From assembly GCA_037074705.1 (NCBI GenBank), contig CM073593.1, forward strand, positions 8,809,001-8,873,000: a DNA stretch of 64,000 bases. Direction: 5' to 3'. This DNA comes from Zhengitettix transpicula (taxonomy: Eukaryota > Arthropoda > Insecta > Orthoptera > Tetrigidae). A model generated the notes under the pieces. That model did not search any database. It worked only from the letters and a program-made list of their open reading frames with translations, and was not told the origin of the DNA. The translations under genes and the position numbers were made by a program. Numbering within the stretch: the stretch's first letter is position 1; every line of letters begins with the position of its first letter. Below are positions 55,601-64,000 of the stretch, piece by piece.

Positions 55601-58600
55601 ATTAGAAAGCATGAATTTAACTCTGAAATGTGAAATACCAAGGATTATAATTATGAAAATTATTCTATTTAAAAATACAATCAATATATTACCAAATGGC
55701 TGCTGTGTTCCAAGTACAAAAATATGATCTTGCAATCAATTATTTTTGTAAGTAATTCAAACAAACAGGTATTTTAATTTGTAATTTCAAATATATAATT
55801 TTATTGTTAATAATATTTTAAGTTTTTAAATTTTGAATGAATTTTCAAAGCAAATATAGATTGACAGATTTATTTAGTAAAAATAACCTTAGTGGAGAAA
55901 TGAATGCAACCAAGGAAAAATCTATGTTCTGTATGTTAAACAAGGTGAATACATAAATAAGCTCTTATGGACAAACATTATTACATAGACAGGTAGTCTG
56001 ATATAGAGCAATTAACATTATTTTTAACATAGTCATTATATTATTATATATGTGTTCATCAATACACCAATTTATCAATAAACATTGAATAAATGAAAAA
56101 AAAACACCTGATGAAGGAACAAGGATCCCAGAAACATTGTGTGATATTTATATTATCACTTTTTTTTGTCTGAATTGGCTATATTTCTTATTAAACATTG
56201 AATAAATCAGCTTGAAGTCCTGAAGTCACTTCATGACAATTGTCTTTATATCATGATCTGTTGTGAACCACCTACTACCAAATTGTCTGAAATAAATGGA
56301 TGACAGACTGTGATTAGGACTGTGGGGAGGATTGTTATGTAATTCACCCTCTGATTTGATACCCAATAATTTCCATGAAAGAAGCACCTGGAAGGTAGCC
56401 AGTTCATAATTAACAAAGACCTTATAGAAGGAACAAATGTTTCGATGAACATTGAGAGTATGTTGAAATGTAATGTATATATTTTATTCCATGGCAACCT
56501 ATGTACCATAATAAAGCTTGTTGGTGAGACTCTTTGAATCATCATCATCATATACACAAAGTCATTAATCAGACAAATAACCAAATAACAGGCAAAAATA
56601 AGTGTAAGAGCCACAGGCACGACACACCAAACAAGGCAGGTGACTAACTAAAATGCTTTAACTTTTGAGTTTATCACCTGATTGGTGTGATTTCGTTCTT
56701 ACTGTTCCTGTGATTTTTGAATTTCATTATGAAAGCAACAAGGATTGCAGAAACATTGTGTGGTATTTAATTTAGCACTTATTTGTGTCTATTTATTTAT
56801 CTAATTAGTTTACTTTTAACACAGACATTTTATAATTTCAATAATTCATAAAGTTTGAAATTGTCAAAAGATAAAAAGTATATCAAATCAAGTGTGTCCC
56901 ATTATATTTTGTGACTCATGGTTAATATCATAGTATGAGGCAAAGTTATACTTTAGAATAACCAGTTTAAAACCGAAGTAATAGTTGGTTACCTCAAATC
57001 ATCCAGACATGCTATATTTTCAGAAGTGATCAATTTGTCTCAAAATGTCATTTTCAACACCTTTAGTGAATGCTTTGTGGAGGTGTACAGCAATAACAGT
57101 ATCTGTTTTTAACTGCTTGCAGCTACTTCAATTGTATGTCGTTCTTAAGTAAGTGTGTACTGGTCTCAATGTCACACAATTAGTTATGTATGTCCCACTT
57201 GATTCATGAAGAGGCCCTTTTATAATAGAGCACTGGCAGTCCAAATTGTACTCTGAGCAATGGGGAAAATGTTAAGTTGTAATAATTCATTTAATACATT
57301 TATCTGGACAGACCATATATGTAACAAAATTGATTTGTTTGGTATAAGTGGCAAGTAATAAATGAATATAAAAAAATAGTATATCTTTGTTTCATTCAGT
57401 GTTTCTTTTAAGAGATATAGAGACAAAGTAAACTACAATTGTGAAACTTTTCAGAGGTTCAGTCATCTCATAATTTGTCTCTGTAGTAGAATGCTATATA
57501 ACCTAACTTGTATAATTTTTTTGAAATTGAAGATATACATAATTGACAAGCAGGATCTGAATGAGAACAATTCTTCTTCTTCTTCGGCACTACAGCCCGG
57601 GGTAGATCTCGGCCTCCTTCAAGAACTTCCGCCAGTGATCTCTATTATGGGTGACTTTCCTTCCATTTCTGCGTCCCACTCTTGCAGGTCCTTCTTCGAT
57701 CTCCTCTTGCCAATGTAGCTTGGGTCGTCCTCTTGGTCGTTTTCCTCCTGGTGCTGTAAGGAGTACTTTCAGTGCAGGGTCATTTTCATTCAATCTTGCA
57801 ACATGTCCAGCCCACCTGAGTCTACTTAACTTAATGAATGTTATAATGTCAACCCCTCTAAACAACTGGTAAAGTTCATCATTAGTTCTTTAGTGTCATC
57901 CTTCTTGTTTAAGAAGTTGTTGGCACCATAGATTTTTCACAAAATCTTGAGTTCAAAATGACGAATTCTAACTTCATCCACTTTTTATAGAACCCAGGTT
58001 TCTGCCCCATATGTTAGCACTGGTCTTATAATTGTCTTGTATAGGACAATTTTATTGCTTCTAGACAAGAGTTTGGATCTCATATGTTTTATAAGGCCAT
58101 AGCAACACTTATAGTGTCATGCGAGCATTTATTTCTTGGGTCCGGTCATTGTTTCTATTTACAATGCAGCCCAAGTACTTGAAGCTTTGGTCTCTTCTAA
58201 AAAGATATTCTCCAACAGACAATATTACTGAAGTATTCTGATCTCTTCTGGAGAATATATAGACTATTTTCTCTCGATATATTGATAAGCCCATTCGCTT
58301 GGCTGTGCTTAAAACATAGAAATGATTCTTTCAAGTTTTTCAATGTTCAGGACATCAGATCTATGTCATCTGCATATGCTAATAATTGGACAGTCTTGTA
58401 AAAGATAGTTCCTCTTGTTTGTATGCCAGAGTCTCTCATCACCTTCTCAAGAGCGATTTAAAGAGGAGACATGAGAGGGCATCACCTTGCTTTAGTCCAT
58501 TCTTTGCCACAAGTGGTTGTGATAGTTGTGACTGGACTCATACTATGCACTGCACTGCACTTCTGCCAATGTGAGCTTCACCAGATTTATTAGCTTCATT

Positions 58601-61491
58601 GGAATTCTTGCATTGCTGAGTAAAGATTTTGCTGGTTTATACTATCATAAGCAGCTTTGAAATATATAAACAAGTGATGGATTCCCACTTGGTATTCATT
58701 AGTTTTCTCAAGTATTTTATTTAATGTTAAAATCTGGTGTATTGTTAATTTTCCAGAACAAAATCCTGCTTGATAGCTACCCAAATTTTTTCGGTATATT
58801 CCTGAAGTCAGGAGTTCAAGACTTTTGAAAATACTTTATAGGACACATTCAAAAAAGAGATACCTCTATAGTTTCCACATTCCAATAACTCTCCTTTCTT
58901 GTGGATCAGGCATATAATGCCAAGGTTCCTTCTTTTGGCAGTTTCTCATTAGTCCAGATATCAAGGATTATCTTGTATAGTCTCTTCTTAAGTTCGGCAC
59001 CATCATCTTTGAAAAATTCAGCCGGGATGCCATCTACACCTAGTGATTTTTTTTTGTTTTAATTTCATGATGTCTCTGTTCACTTCTTCATAGGAAGGTG
59101 GTTCCTCACACATTGCGTTCTGTCTAATTCTGGTTCTAGACTCATCTATGGGTTTATTTTCTTCCTGTTCTATTTCTGTTTCGCTTTTATTCAATAGTTC
59201 GTCGAAATGCTCTATCCATCGTGAAAGTATACCTTGTTGGTCACTAATAATTGATCCATCTTTTGCTTTGCACATGGTAATCTTAGGTTTAAAACCTTTC
59301 CTTGACTTATTCATTTCCTTGTAAAATTTCCTTACTTCTTTCGCTGTACTTCTAGCTCCTTAAGTCGTTTCTTTTCCCATTCTCTCTTCTTTCTGTGGTG
59401 CACATTGTTTTCAATTCGTCTTTTTTCTCGCTATAACAACAGTGCATTACGTACCCCGTACTTCTGCTGCATTGTTAGATAGGCTTAGTTCTTTTCTGCT
59501 GTTACTTTCTCACACTCCTGATCAAACCAATCATTCCTTTTCTAGGGTAACTCTTTCTCAATCAGTTCATCTGCCACCTTTTGTACCACTTCTTTACATT
59601 TCTCCCATTCTGAAGATATGCAGCCATTTTCACAAAGGATCTTTCACCTAGGTAGCCCTTCATTCTATGGACATAGATATTTCTTTGTTTTGTAACTGGG
59701 AGGTTTTACTATTTAACTGTCCTTTCTCCTCTCTGGGTTTTAGCATTAGAGATGCAAGATCTTATTTTTTCCATAACAAAGTAGTGGTCTGAGTCTACAT
59801 TTGCACCTCTGTAGGTTCTTACATCGAGTAGGTTTGATGAATGCCTACCATCAATTAAGACATGGTCAATTTGATTTTCTACTGTCCTATCTGGGGATAC
59901 CCATGTAACTTTATGCACATTCTTATGCTGAAAGAAGGTACTACCAACGATCATATTATGTGATGTAGCCATCTGGATCAAACTACGGCCATTGCCATTG
60001 GTGTATTCATGCAGACTGTAGTTGCCCGTCGGGGGTTGGAATACTTTTATCTTTCTATTTGGACATTAAAGTCTCCCAGTACAATTTTCACATTATTTAC
60101 CAGACTTTGTTCATATAGTCTTTCCAATTGATCATAGAATTCATCTTTTTCGGATTCCTCAGTTACCTCTGTAGGTGTGTGGGTATTAATAATTGTGTAG
60201 TTGAAAAATTTACCCTTAATTCTCAAACTACAAATTCTTGGGCTAACTGGTTGGAAACCTATTATCATATGTCTCACCTTGCTTTTAACCACGAAGCCTA
60301 CTCCAAAGTTGTACATTTTCTCATCACAGCTATAAAGAATAACGTTTTCTAATGTTGCTTCAAAATCCACCGAATTTCTTGTAAAGCAACAATTTCGGCC
60401 TTGTATTTATCCAGCTGATCTAATAGGAGTTTTAAGGCACCAGGCCGATGCAATGACAGCACATTCCAAGTACCAAGGTAAAACTTCATTTTTTTGCCAT
60501 CTGATTCTTTTCCTTGCCGTGCTATGTCGTCTATCATTGATCAGTTCGGCTTTATTCCTTGAAGGATTCTTAATGGGCTGGTTTTTTACGAGGTTGGGGT
60601 GTTAGTCCAACGCTCAACCCCCAACCTGGAGGACCAGTGGACTGTTCTTTGTCTGGCTCCTACCCTTCGACCTGTATGGGCTTGGGTGGCCCTACCAGGA
60701 GCTTAAGCTCCTGCCAGCTTAGCTCTCCGAGTCATTGGAGCATGCAAACCTCCCCGCCACAATAAGGCGACAGTCCTTGGGGAGGAAATGAGAACAATTA
60801 GACCTTTTTAAAATGAAGCAGGAGATCGATTCATTACATATTTACTTTAAATTTATTCTCTTTATTATAACATGTTTCTCAATCTTGTTAACTATATACA
60901 TAATTAAAATGAAAAAATTTACGCCTGATTGAAAATAATTAATAAAAAAGATAGCCAAGTCAGACAAAAAAAGTGATAATATAATTGACAAGTGCAGTTG
61001 TGTTGCTCTAGTCTCTTCTTTGCACCTGAGGATAGGGACAAGTATCTGAGAAACATTGTGTGGTAATTATATTATCACTTTTTTTGTCTGTATTGGCTAT
61101 CTTTCTTATTAATTATTCACATAATTATTAGGGTGTTCTGAATGTTATTATAACACTGGGAGAGGGAGGATTATATATCACAACAGAAATTGCCTTTATT
61201 GAATACAATATTAATTTATAATATGATACATCAAATGATTCAAAAATATTTTATCATAGGTTCAATGTGGAGACAAACAAACTTGAGATAAGCTGGAGCT
61301 CATTCAAGAAATCAGAAATAAATGCTTTAGGGAAATGGAGCCTTAAAATTTTAAAAATCTTTAGCCTTGTCAAAGTTGAAGAATCTGGAGATAGCTTAGT
61401 TTGCAACAATCTCACCATTATTAATTTTGTTATTTGGATGTTTGGTGCAACACATGAGAGAGATCTGACAACAAAGCTTCTTCTATTTCAG
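46516..61491 (+). CDS. DPAGT1: DPAGT1/Alg7, UDP-GlcNAc:dolichyl-phosphate GlcNAc-1-phosphate transferase (six exons, last exon missing)
   Basis: This multi-pass ER membrane enzyme makes GlcNAc-PP-dolichol, the first step of N-glycan precursor assembly and the tunicamycin target. The exons are 46516-46655, 47580-47694, 47769-47982, 49529-49760, 53904-54092 and 61260-61491. All junctions are GT-AG and phase-compatible. Conserved blocks follow in order: [35 protein letters not shown] with the Asp pair, [73 protein letters not shown] and [13 protein letters not shown]. The final 20 or so residues (last helix) are not found, so one exon should lie past 61.5 kb, probably beyond the window. The start is taken at MVPLLICG by comparison with animal relatives; an in-frame ATG at 46438 would add 26 residues. 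The introns hold many insertions but no exon is damaged. Confidence 0.93.
47580..47694 (+). CDS. DPAGT1: DPAGT1 exon 2
   Basis: [20 protein letters not shown] and [18 protein letters not shown], donor GAG|GTGAGT, phase 0. Confidence 0.92.
47769..47982 (+). CDS. DPAGT1: DPAGT1 exon 3
   Basis: After a 74-base intron: [36 protein letters not shown] and onward to FSVNLG. Donor G|GTAAGT, phase 1. Confidence 0.93.
48200..49235 (-). pseudogene. Ty1/copia pol fossil in DPAGT1 intron 3
   Basis: Minus-strand translation gives an integrase piece near 49190-49020: [25 protein letters not shown] (stop), then [15 protein letters not shown]. This is the copia DNG.EY...F..YL...GI and P..N...ER.NR pattern. 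Further on (about 48430-48320) comes [20 protein letters not shown], the copia EA...D...W..AI..E motif before the RT. There are many stops and frameshifts, and a small Penelope hairpin splits it at 48463-48576. Confidence 0.65.
48463..48576. mobile_element. Minimal Penelope-terminus hairpin
   Basis: TTGTTCTCGGAGTTCAACCG, GGTTTTGCA, AGAATTGTAGCGTTCT and the exact inverted CCGGTTGAACTCCGAGAACA make a hairpin of about 80 bases. The end ACTGCACCGGGAAAGGCTTC, AATCTTTG is identical to the right end of the 14.5-16.5 kb composite. AACGTCCAGAAA flanks both sides as a 12-bp target duplication. Confidence 0.7.
49271..49289. repeat. poly(T) tract
   Basis: About 19 T in the intron; it may be the tail of a minus-strand retro-insertion. 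Confidence 0.85.
49529..49760 (+). CDS. DPAGT1: DPAGT1 exon 4
   Basis: [35 protein letters not shown] and on to LLKFNW. The acceptor is GTTGCAG|GA and the donor TG|GTGAGT (phase 2). Confidence 0.93.
49761..51470. other. DPAGT1 intron 4, left part; no recognised feature
   Basis: AT-rich intron without a clear repeat boundary. It would hold the 3' UTR of the antisense GT17 gene. Confidence 0.4.
51471..52616 (-). CDS. MGAT3-like: GT17 family beta-1,4-N-acetylglucosaminyltransferase-like protein (MGAT3-like), nested in DPAGT1
   Basis: An intact, intronless 381-codon gene, antisense inside DPAGT1 intron 4. The layout is a type II Golgi enzyme: short cytosolic MYHRQDLK, membrane anchor about 9-28, a stem, then an EGF-like Cys cluster (Cys93, 106, 108, 117; [13 protein letters not shown]) as in animal GnT-III. 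The GT17 domain is about 145-375, with [13 protein letters not shown] (237-243), YGFFW (256-260), GGWLCTLC (293-300) and [17 protein letters not shown]. GnT-III adds bisecting GlcNAc to N-glycans. At 218-229 the family's DD...DDADEIP-like acidic motif reads [13 protein letters not shown]: two Asp have become Gly and the Glu is Ile. Activity is therefore doubtful; it could be a pseudoenzyme or have changed specificity. The protein is shorter than human MGAT3 (about 530). The start ATG sits just before the anchor, so the protein looks complete. Confidence 0.85.
   Translation of the reverse strand: MYHRQDLKLIVLWSLLLIQVLMVVFYLMTAPSTLEPSTPTPAVQFILPPKNKFRKYPEPKNIRNRFLTLADTPIFLGASNSQNHFKKTNETICFKGGFSSIIEGRCMCSRGWHGPDCGQPEVVWRALVAARPTLPTPIRRTEPRRLVYILTTTESDNSIAEIAVGEVATVAELIVVLTSNGWKERKGHLPVVLLGARVLVLSSDSEWRNTVADLHPDDIVVSGGGDIIPSTHTLQFLKLYDGWPQPVFFRMRWNIYGFFWLHPERTQTKPGANLAAGGGQGQPFVIGDLNHCGGWLCTLCSAPNSLIDGLSNVGPMLGKLPPIVNAQIIQEAIGAGVSLDERIQLIPTSRIHDPEYAPPFALNNSEYFDLLLTNSYKQSDY
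52617..53123. other. 5' flank of the GT17 gene
   Basis: AT-rich, with no exon-like frame on the minus strand. The promoter of the nested gene is expected here, but no element is recognisable. Confidence 0.3.
53124..53469 (+). mobile_element. Minimal Helitron, one internal unit
   Basis: 346 bases. The head is ACTAATAAACATTCATATAT, then GAAATTAACACGGCTACC and AAACATGCTAAAACGGCCGA. The tail is AACCCAGACAACGCCGAGCA then CCCAGCTA. It has about one copy of the unit that is repeated twenty-fold at 8-14 kb. Confidence 0.75.
53904..54092 (+). CDS. DPAGT1: DPAGT1 exon 5
   Basis: [39 protein letters not shown] and PCPRHRLPR. The acceptor TTTTTTCTAG|G completes Trp; the donor is AG|GTAAAT, phase 2. Confidence 0.93.
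   Translation, partial: VSISSVCGRHILLLFWNDICSCGYLRTFQQDNASVFLTPSIKFLIFTSSAVSSCSMSSTSSS
54664..54790. mobile_element. Decayed Penelope-type terminus
   Basis: GGAACATAGGTTTTCCTGGT, GTAATTGTTGGACGAAG, CTCGGGCTTCCAATCGGGT runs parallel to 31628-31685. The ribozyme-like part is not preserved. Confidence 0.5.
54906..55052. mobile_element. Palindromic MITE-like hairpin, 147 bp
   Basis: The left arm has AAATAGAATGGCCAATTTAA and CAGACAATT; the right arm is its near-perfect complement, AATTGTCAG and TTAAATTGGCCATTCTATTT. A small CCACCAATTGGTGG palindrome lies in the loop. The outer sequence TTAACACATAAGAA pairs with TTCTTATTTGTTAA. Confidence 0.8.
55053..56090. other. DPAGT1 intron 5; no recognised feature
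   Basis: AT-rich intron. No frame, terminal repeat or RNA gene is evident. Confidence 0.4.
56098..56200 (+). mobile_element. Small hammerhead-bearing element, partial
   Basis: The motif at 56103-56146 is followed by GATATTTATATTATCACTTT, TTTTTTGTCTGAATTGGCTA and TATTTCTTATT. This is the same tail as at 39715-39775 and 61060-61115. Confidence 0.55.
56103..56146 (+). ncRNA. Hammerhead-ribozyme-like motif (site 5)
   Basis: ACAC, CTGATGA plus A, helix II GGAA / TCCC (one mismatch) with loop CAAGGA, A, GAAAC, triplet ATT, GTGT. ACAC/GTGT give a 4-bp helix I. The core CUGAUGA and GAAA are intact. Confidence 0.6.
56565..56830 (+). mobile_element. Small hammerhead-bearing element with inverted ends
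   Basis: The left end (CAGACAAATAACC, GGCAAAAATAAGTG) is roughly inverted at the right end (CACTTATTTGTGTCTATTTA, TTTATCTAATTAG). The central motif near 56726-56760 has helix II GCAA / TTGC with loop CAAGGA, GAAAC, ATT, GTG. The helix keeps pairing although both strands differ from site 4. The 5' core is worn (TTATGAAA). Confidence 0.5.
56831..57559. other. DPAGT1 intron 5; no recognised feature
   Basis: AT-rich intron up to the target duplication of the RTE insertion. Confidence 0.35.
57560..57572 (+). repeat. Target-site duplication, 3' side of the RTE element
   Basis: AATGAGAACAATT, repeated exactly at 60787-60799. Confidence 0.9.
57573..60786 (-). mobile_element. Full-length but inactive RTE-type non-LTR retrotransposon
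   Basis: About 3.2 kb antisense in DPAGT1 intron 5, between perfect 13-bp target duplications. The 5' leader (60786-60540) is GC-rich with hairpins. The endonuclease (about 60490-59700) has [37 protein letters not shown] and SDHYFV. The RT has [19 protein letters not shown] (about 58680-58610), [10 protein letters not shown] (about 58500-58470) and [10 protein letters not shown] with intact YADD (about 58380-58345), then [20 protein letters not shown] (about 57820). Frameshifts and stops (near 60365, 60045 and 59700, and between RT blocks) kill it. The 3' tail is (GAA)n, as in RTE-type elements. It was inserted complete; later decay is modest. Confidence 0.88.
60787..60799 (+). repeat. Target-site duplication, 5' side of the RTE element
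   Basis: AATGAGAACAATT, the partner of 57560-57572. Confidence 0.9.
60934..61117 (+). mobile_element. Small hammerhead-bearing element with 45-bp inverted ends
   Basis: Left arm AAGATAGCCAAGTCAGACAA, AAAAAGTGATAATATAA. Right arm TTATATTATCACTTTTTTTG, TCTGTATTGGCTATCTT. The core has GCAC, CTGAGGA, a worn helix II (GGGACAAGTATCT), GAAAC, ATT, GTG at about 61023-61062. The same tail recurs at 39.7 and 56.15 kb. Confidence 0.65.
61260..61491 (+). CDS. DPAGT1: DPAGT1 exon 6
   Basis: [20 protein letters not shown], then [20 protein letters not shown] and [10 protein letters not shown]. Acceptor TTATCATAG|G, donor CAG|GTATAA (phase 0). The C-terminal helix exon is still to come. Confidence 0.9.
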
Positions 61492-62044
61492 GTATAATTT
61501 GTCAGTAATATTACTAAATAAAATTTTAATGTAAAAAAATATTCCAATTATTCCATGTTTTGTACTTTCAATTGATTATTTACTGATAATGTCAACAGAG
61601 TAGTTGTGAATTGTTTACGGACTGTACTGGAACCAAATTTTAATATAAGTTTAGATGTTGTATGATGGAACAAATATTTTTACTTTATTTCAAATGAATG
61701 CACAAATAATTACTGTGTTACCAAATTTTGAATGAGATGCCAAAATAGTAAGTGTAATTGATTGGGATGCAATCACTTTTGGGATTACCCATTTGTCTGG
61801 AGTTACATGAATGTCTCATTGGAATTATAAGGAACTTTTATCCACAAATGATATTTATATTATGATGATTGCATTTTGATACCTGAAAGGAAAATTCTGC
61901 AATGATAAATTAGCATGTATCAGGTACAGTTTTAAACAGTAAATAAGTGTACAGAGTTTATCACATCAAGTGAATATGTGACAATTGATAAACTTCTCAC
62001 ATTCCGTAGATGGTGTAGTTTCAGACAATACATTTCAGCCAAGT
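61492..62044. other. DPAGT1 intron 6; no recognised feature
   Basis: AT-rich. I searched for the last DPAGT1 exon (a short helix ending near a stop) and did not find it. Confidence 0.35.
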
Positions 62045-64000
62045 TGAACAAATATGGAATATGGTTTTGTGTGGTGTGGGTGGAAAATTGTGAAGTGCAT
62101 ACATTGGAGTGTGTTTGTGGGTTATATGTGGACAGATGTGTTGATCGTGCCAGAACTCAGGTGTTCGTCAATGTCTAGGAAAGAGACTTTGGTTGGGGAA
62201 TGGTTCCAATTAACTTTACGGGGTGTTTGGAGTTCAGGGTGTGGAGAAATTCGGATATGGAGTGTGGTCCATGGGTCCATAGCATGACAATGTCATCCAT
62301 GAACCTGAACCAGGCCAGGGGTTTAGATGGGGAGGAATTTATGTGGGCCTGTTCTAGGCGTCCCATGAACAGGTTGGCGTAGGAGGGGGCCATCCAGGTG
62401 CCCATAGCTGTGCCATTTATTTGATGGTAGATGTCCTGGAAGGAAAAGTAATTTCTGGTGAGGACAAACTGTGTAAGTGAAACCAGAAAAAGGTGGTGGG
62501 GAAAGAATTTTGTGGTCTGCGGGACAAGAAGTATTCAAGTGCCGCTAGTCCATTGGCATGGGGAATATTTGTGTAGAGTGAGACAACATCTAAGTAACCA
62601 AAAGGGTATCAGGTGGAAGAGGTTTTTTGCAGCTCATGGAAACAGCAGAGGAAGTGGTTGGTGTCTTGGATGAACGAGGGTAGTTTTTCTACTATGGGTT
62701 GGAGGGACTCGTTCACAAATGCAGAAATCCTCTCAGTAGGGGAGTTGTAGCCAGCAACTATTGGGCGGGAGCAGGTAGAAGGTGGGTGTTCTGTTTTTTT
62801 TGGGGGTGAGGAGTTCAATGGAGGCTGATGACAATTTTTGGAGTTTTCCATGTGAACGAACAAATTTATCTATTTCTAAAGTGATAGCTGCATTGGGGTC
62901 GGTGGGTACAGGTTTATACGTTCTGTCATCTCACAGCTGGCGAAGTGCCTCAGCCGTGTACTTCTTCAAGTCCATGACGACAATGGTGGAGCCCTTGTCA
63001 CCCGGGAGAATGACAATTTCTTTGTCATTTTTGAGGTTTCGGGTGACTAGGTGCTGGTTACGGGTCAGGTTAGGTTGATTGGGGAGCGAGTTAAGGAAGG
63101 ATTGTGAGGTAACTTGGGAGACTAGGGTGCGGGTGAAGGTTTGAAGGCGGGTGGTTGGGTGAGAGTTTCGGAGGTGGCAGTTTGGATGCTTCTTTAAATT
63201 TTGATAGGCAGGGAGCTGTGGAGTTATGGGGATCTATGGTGATCGGAGGTTTTTTAGTGAAATGTAGTTTCCACTGGACTGTTTGGCAGAATTTAAGGGT
63301 GTCACGGGCAAGTCTGAAGGGATCTAGGTTGGGGGTGGGGAAGGTGAGACCCTTGTCAAAGACAGAAATTTCATCTTTTCTTAGAACTTTTGATGATAGG
63401 TTGATGATGTTGTTGTTAGGTGGTTTGGGGGTCTGTGGTGGTTTGTATTGGATGGATTGAGGCGCCAAAGTCTTGGGTTTTGGTAGGTGGAAGAGGTCTG
63501 CCAAGCACAGTTTAGATGAAATGAGAGGGTGTGACTATGTTTGAGGAAGCCAGGAATGGGTTGGAATTTGTATGCTGATGGCCGTGGCCTGTTTAACTAA
63601 CTTCATAAACTTCTGTAAATGGGCGGAGACGTGGCGGAAATTGGTAGTGTGATTGAGGATGGTCACTGCGTTTTTATCAAAATCGGGGAAACGGAAAATT
63701 TTTTCTTGGTGGGTACGGGTAATGTTTTTAATGTGGATTGGGCTTAGGGATGAGTATTCATCCTGGATCAGTTTGGTTAATTGGAGGGATTAGTGGAAAG
63801 CGTGCACGTGCAGCTTTGGACAGATGCACGGGTCGCAGCCAGACAATGGGAGTTTTATGGTCATTCGGGGGAAGGCCGACCTCCAGACAGCAGGTCAAGA
63901 AGGCAACATGGGATTGTAATTTTGCCAGGCTCATGGCCTCATGTTTTAGGAGTTTTTCAGCAGACCTCATCTTAGGATACGTTGGGGACACGGAATTGAT
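62045..64000 (-). pseudogene. Penelope-like element RT, running off the right edge
   Basis: Minus strand, N to C: SPTYPKMRSAEKLLKHEAMS (63990); the PLE N-terminal box INLSSKVLRKDEISVFDKGL, TFPTPNLDPF (about 63410-63320); RPIVAGYNSPTERISAFVNE (about 62765); GTWMAPSYANLFMGRLEQAH (62405); FRFMDDIVMLW with DD (about 62310); and a worn thumb near 62150-62060. Several frames are used, so it is dead. It is the same family as 32600-33480. No GIY-YIG domain is seen before 62045. Confidence 0.85.

Overview
This is an AT-rich animal nuclear window, almost certainly from an insect, with large introns and a very high load of mobile DNA. The case for an insect rests on spliced TMEM234 and DPAGT1/Alg7 exons with ordinary GT-AG introns, a glycosyltransferase family 17 (GT17) gene, and a mix of Helitrons, Penelope-like elements, RTE-type LINEs, and Ty3/gypsy and copia remnants. 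The TCTA..AATAAAG..GTTTGTTTG Helitron start is of a type seen in arthropods. I cannot name the species. A hemimetabolous insect would fit, but that is only a guess.

Host genes. (1) 223-935 (+) holds the last two coding exons of TMEM234. (2) A class A-like GPCR on the minus strand is split over about 30 kb. Exon 1 (TM1-2) is at 31200-31442, exon 2 (TM3-6) at 17616-18110, exon 3 (TM7) at 3895-4088, and a possible terminal exon at 1338-1422. All junctions are in phase, and the two 13-kb introns are filled with repeats. (3) DPAGT1/Alg7 (+) runs from about 46.5 kb to 61.5 kb in six coding exons; a short last exon lies beyond the window or is hidden in repeats. (4) An intronless GT17 (MGAT3-like) gene sits antisense inside DPAGT1 intron 4 at 51471-52616.

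Repeat layout. 1.5-4.1 kb: LINE and Helitron fragments. 5.6-14.2 kb: Helitrons (-) whose internal unit of about 280 bp is expanded to kilobase arrays. 14.5-16.5 kb: a palindromic Penelope-related composite with 15-bp target duplications. 10.1-17.5 kb and 21.3-24.7 kb form a large inverted repeat around GPCR exon 2, a Ty3/gypsy LTR with part of gag, and two Helitrons. At 26.88 kb the array turns back, giving 26.9-29.6 kb in the first orientation. 29.7-34.9 kb: Penelope RT and termini, plus more Helitron. 34.9-44.9 kb: at least seven related LTRs in both orientations, most set in (TA)n tracts of one minisatellite. 46-64 kb: DPAGT1 introns carrying a copia fossil, small Penelope-type hairpins, a minimal Helitron, a complete but dead RTE element with a perfect 13-bp target duplication, and a Penelope RT running off the right edge.

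Most notable. A hammerhead-ribozyme-like motif recurs at about eight places in Penelope-type termini. Its helix II differs in sequence but stays paired at most sites, its helix I is complementary at most sites, and it always has an NUH triplet. The GT17 gene lies inside the gene for the first enzyme of N-glycan assembly, and has lost most of the acidic motif of its family. A third point is the shared 'LTR + primer-binding site + short stub' architecture in the (TA)n-inserted LTRs.
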